Positions 6,711-7,674 of a DNA stretch of 7,674 nt are shown in pieces. How positions within the stretch are numbered: position 1 is the stretch's first letter; every line of letters starts with the position of its first letter. The notes beneath the pieces are model-generated. The model saw nothing but the letters and a program-made list of their open reading frames with translations, searched no databases and was not told the origin of the DNA. The DNA comes from Endomicrobium sp. (GTDB lineage Bacteria > Elusimicrobiota > Endomicrobiia > Endomicrobiales > Endomicrobiaceae). The stretch covers positions 1-7,674 of the forward strand of contig JAISRA010000082.1 in assembly GCA_031273885.1 (NCBI GenBank), in the 5' to 3' direction. Position numbers and translations under genes: made by a program.

Positions 6711-6740
6711 AAAAAGCACCACTTTTTCAGAAACAAAGTG
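6711..6740 (-). terminator. Weak terminator-like hairpin behind glyS
   Basis: CACTTT (minus strand, 6735-6740) pairs with AAAGTG (6720-6725) around a nine-base loop, and a TTTTT run (6711-6715) follows four bases after the stem. The stem is AT-rich and the T-run slightly displaced, so it would be inefficient. The stem also has four T residues after it in the plus direction. Confidence 0.3.
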
Positions 6741-6901
6741 TTTTAGCAAAAATCAAATTAAATTAAACAGAGTCTTAAAATTATTCTAGGTTTTTTGCAA
6801 AGTAAAAAATCTTGTGAGAGTATTTCAAATCTGGGAACTATCTAAACAAACAGATCTCTTAATTCCAGAAGATAACTGCACACTACATATTTATTATAAT
6901 A

Positions 6902-7674
6902 TTATTGCTGTAAAATTGAAAAATCTACAAATTCGGCAAATATATTTTTTATGTAGTTTAATAGAGAAATTCTATTCAGTTTTAAATCCTCATCTTCCAC
7001 CATCACCATAATTTTTTCAAAGAAATTATCAATTGACGGTTCTATTTCTAGAACTTTATCAAAGACTTTATCATATTCATTTTTTGATATGAATATTTCA
7101 ATTTCTGTTTTTGCCTTTTCCACATCAGCAAAAAGATTTTTTTCAGCATCTGCGACAAGCAAAGATTCGTTTACTGCTTGCAAAATATCTATATTTTGTT
7201 TTTTTGCCTGATTTATAATATTATTAATTCTTTTGAATATAACTACTATAGCTACAAAATTATTTTTCTTTCTTGCATTTTGTAAAGCAATAAGTTTAGG
7301 ACGTAAAGAACCAAACACACCTAACTTATTAACTCTTGCTGCGTTTATAACAGCTTTAACTTCAAAAAAACCGTAACCTTCCGATTCAAGAATGCCTTCT
7401 ACCTTCTGCCAGAAAAAATTAATTAGTCTTTCATAAGCATCCTTTGCTTTAGGATTATTTTTTACACTTTCAGGTAAAAATTCAAAAACTTTTGCAATAG
7501 CACTTGATAAATTTTGATTCGGCAAAATTTCCGTTACAATTCTTATAAACCCTATACTTGCTCTCCTTAGACCATAAGGATCTGCAGAACCTGAAGGTTC
7601 AAGTCCTATTGAAAAATTTGCAACTAAAGTGTCTATCTTGTCGGCCAGAGATATAAGTGCTGCCATATTACTTG
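6902..7674 (-). CDS. glyS: Glycyl-tRNA synthetase beta subunit, C-terminal part (5' end outside window)
   Basis: GlyS is the tRNA-binding beta subunit of the bacterial alpha2beta2 glycyl-tRNA synthetase; GlyQ, the catalytic alpha subunit, normally lies just upstream. The 256 visible residues are the C-terminal third of a protein usually near 690 residues. The block ALISLADKIDTLVANFSIGL, followed by EPSGSADPYGLRRASIGFIRI, is diagnostic of the family. The segment after it, ending LNYIKNIFAEFVDFSILQQ, matches the DALR-like anticodon-binding end, where the usual F-x-x-x-A-D-F-S pattern appears as FAEFVDFS. The frame stays open to the window edge, so the ATG at 7666 is internal and not the start. 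The stop is TAA at 6902. Glutamate synthase genes follow after a 380-base spacer with their own promoter, so there is no sign of an operon with them. Confidence 0.95.
   Translation of the reverse strand, partial: SNMAALISLADKIDTLVANFSIGLEPSGSADPYGLRRASIGFIRIVTEILPNQNLSSAIAKVFEFLPESVKNNPKAKDAYERLINFFWQKVEGILESEGYGFFEVKAVINAARVNKLGVFGSLRPKLIALQNARKKNNFVAIVVIFKRINNIINQAKKQNIDILQAVNESLLVADAEKNLFADVEKAKTEIEIFISKNEYDKVFDKVLEIEPSIDNFFEKIMVMVEDEDLKLNRISLLNYIKNIFAEFVDFSILQQ

Larger units (their letters stand above)
6522..6901 (-). other. Spacer between glyS and the glt genes
   Basis: These 380 bases carry no convincing gene; a 65-codon plus-strand frame at 6814-7011 overlaps the glyS end and looks like nothing known. 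The spacer holds a weak terminator-like hairpin near 6711-6740 and the overlapping promoters of the glt cluster at 6573-6629. The rest (about 6741-6901) shows only AT-rich sequence. Confidence 0.6.

Overview
This AT-rich bacterial window (by eye roughly one third G+C) carries genes on the minus strand only. The gene order in the direction of transcription is: glyS (3' part), three genes of a split glutamate synthase, carA (broken by stop codons), and an amino-acid permease (5' part). glyS enters from the right edge, and the permease leaves through the left edge. The separate GlyS beta subunit, Shine-Dalgarno sites and sigma-70-like promoters show that it is a bacterium. A recently inactivated biosynthetic gene and spacers of 268 to 441 bases between most genes fit a host-restricted symbiont with a shrinking genome. 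An Endomicrobium-like or other insect/protist-associated bacterium would fit, but that placement is a guess from style, not from a marker gene.

Right to left: 6902-7674 is the C-terminal third of the glycyl-tRNA synthetase beta subunit. 6522-6901 is non-coding and holds a weak terminator-like hairpin and two overlapping promoters for the glt genes. 5430-6521 encodes a stand-alone class II glutamine amidotransferase. It overlaps by ATGA with 3928-5433, the FMN/iron-sulfur synthase subunit with a built-in 2x[4Fe-4S] ferredoxin domain. A 274-base spacer with an extended -10 promoter and a two-part hairpin separates these from 2916-3653, the GXGXG beta-helix subunit. Together the three subunits correspond to the domains of one large-subunit glutamate synthase (GltB). 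No gltD-like NAD(P)H subunit is in the window.

A 441-base spacer then precedes carA (1311-2474), the glutaminase subunit of carbamoyl-phosphate synthase. Its whole length reads in one frame with recognisable family motifs, but TAA and TAG stops interrupt it at codons 185 and 264, so I call it a pseudogene. A 268-base spacer leads to a ProY/CycA-like amino-acid permease (1-1042, cut by the window edge).

The window's theme is glutamine nitrogen: two glutamine-using enzymes and an amino-acid importer. A 36-base element that looks duplicated lies upstream of both carA and the permease (29 of 36 positions identical), which suggests shared control of these two genes. I see no transposon, CRISPR array, phage gene, tRNA or rRNA.
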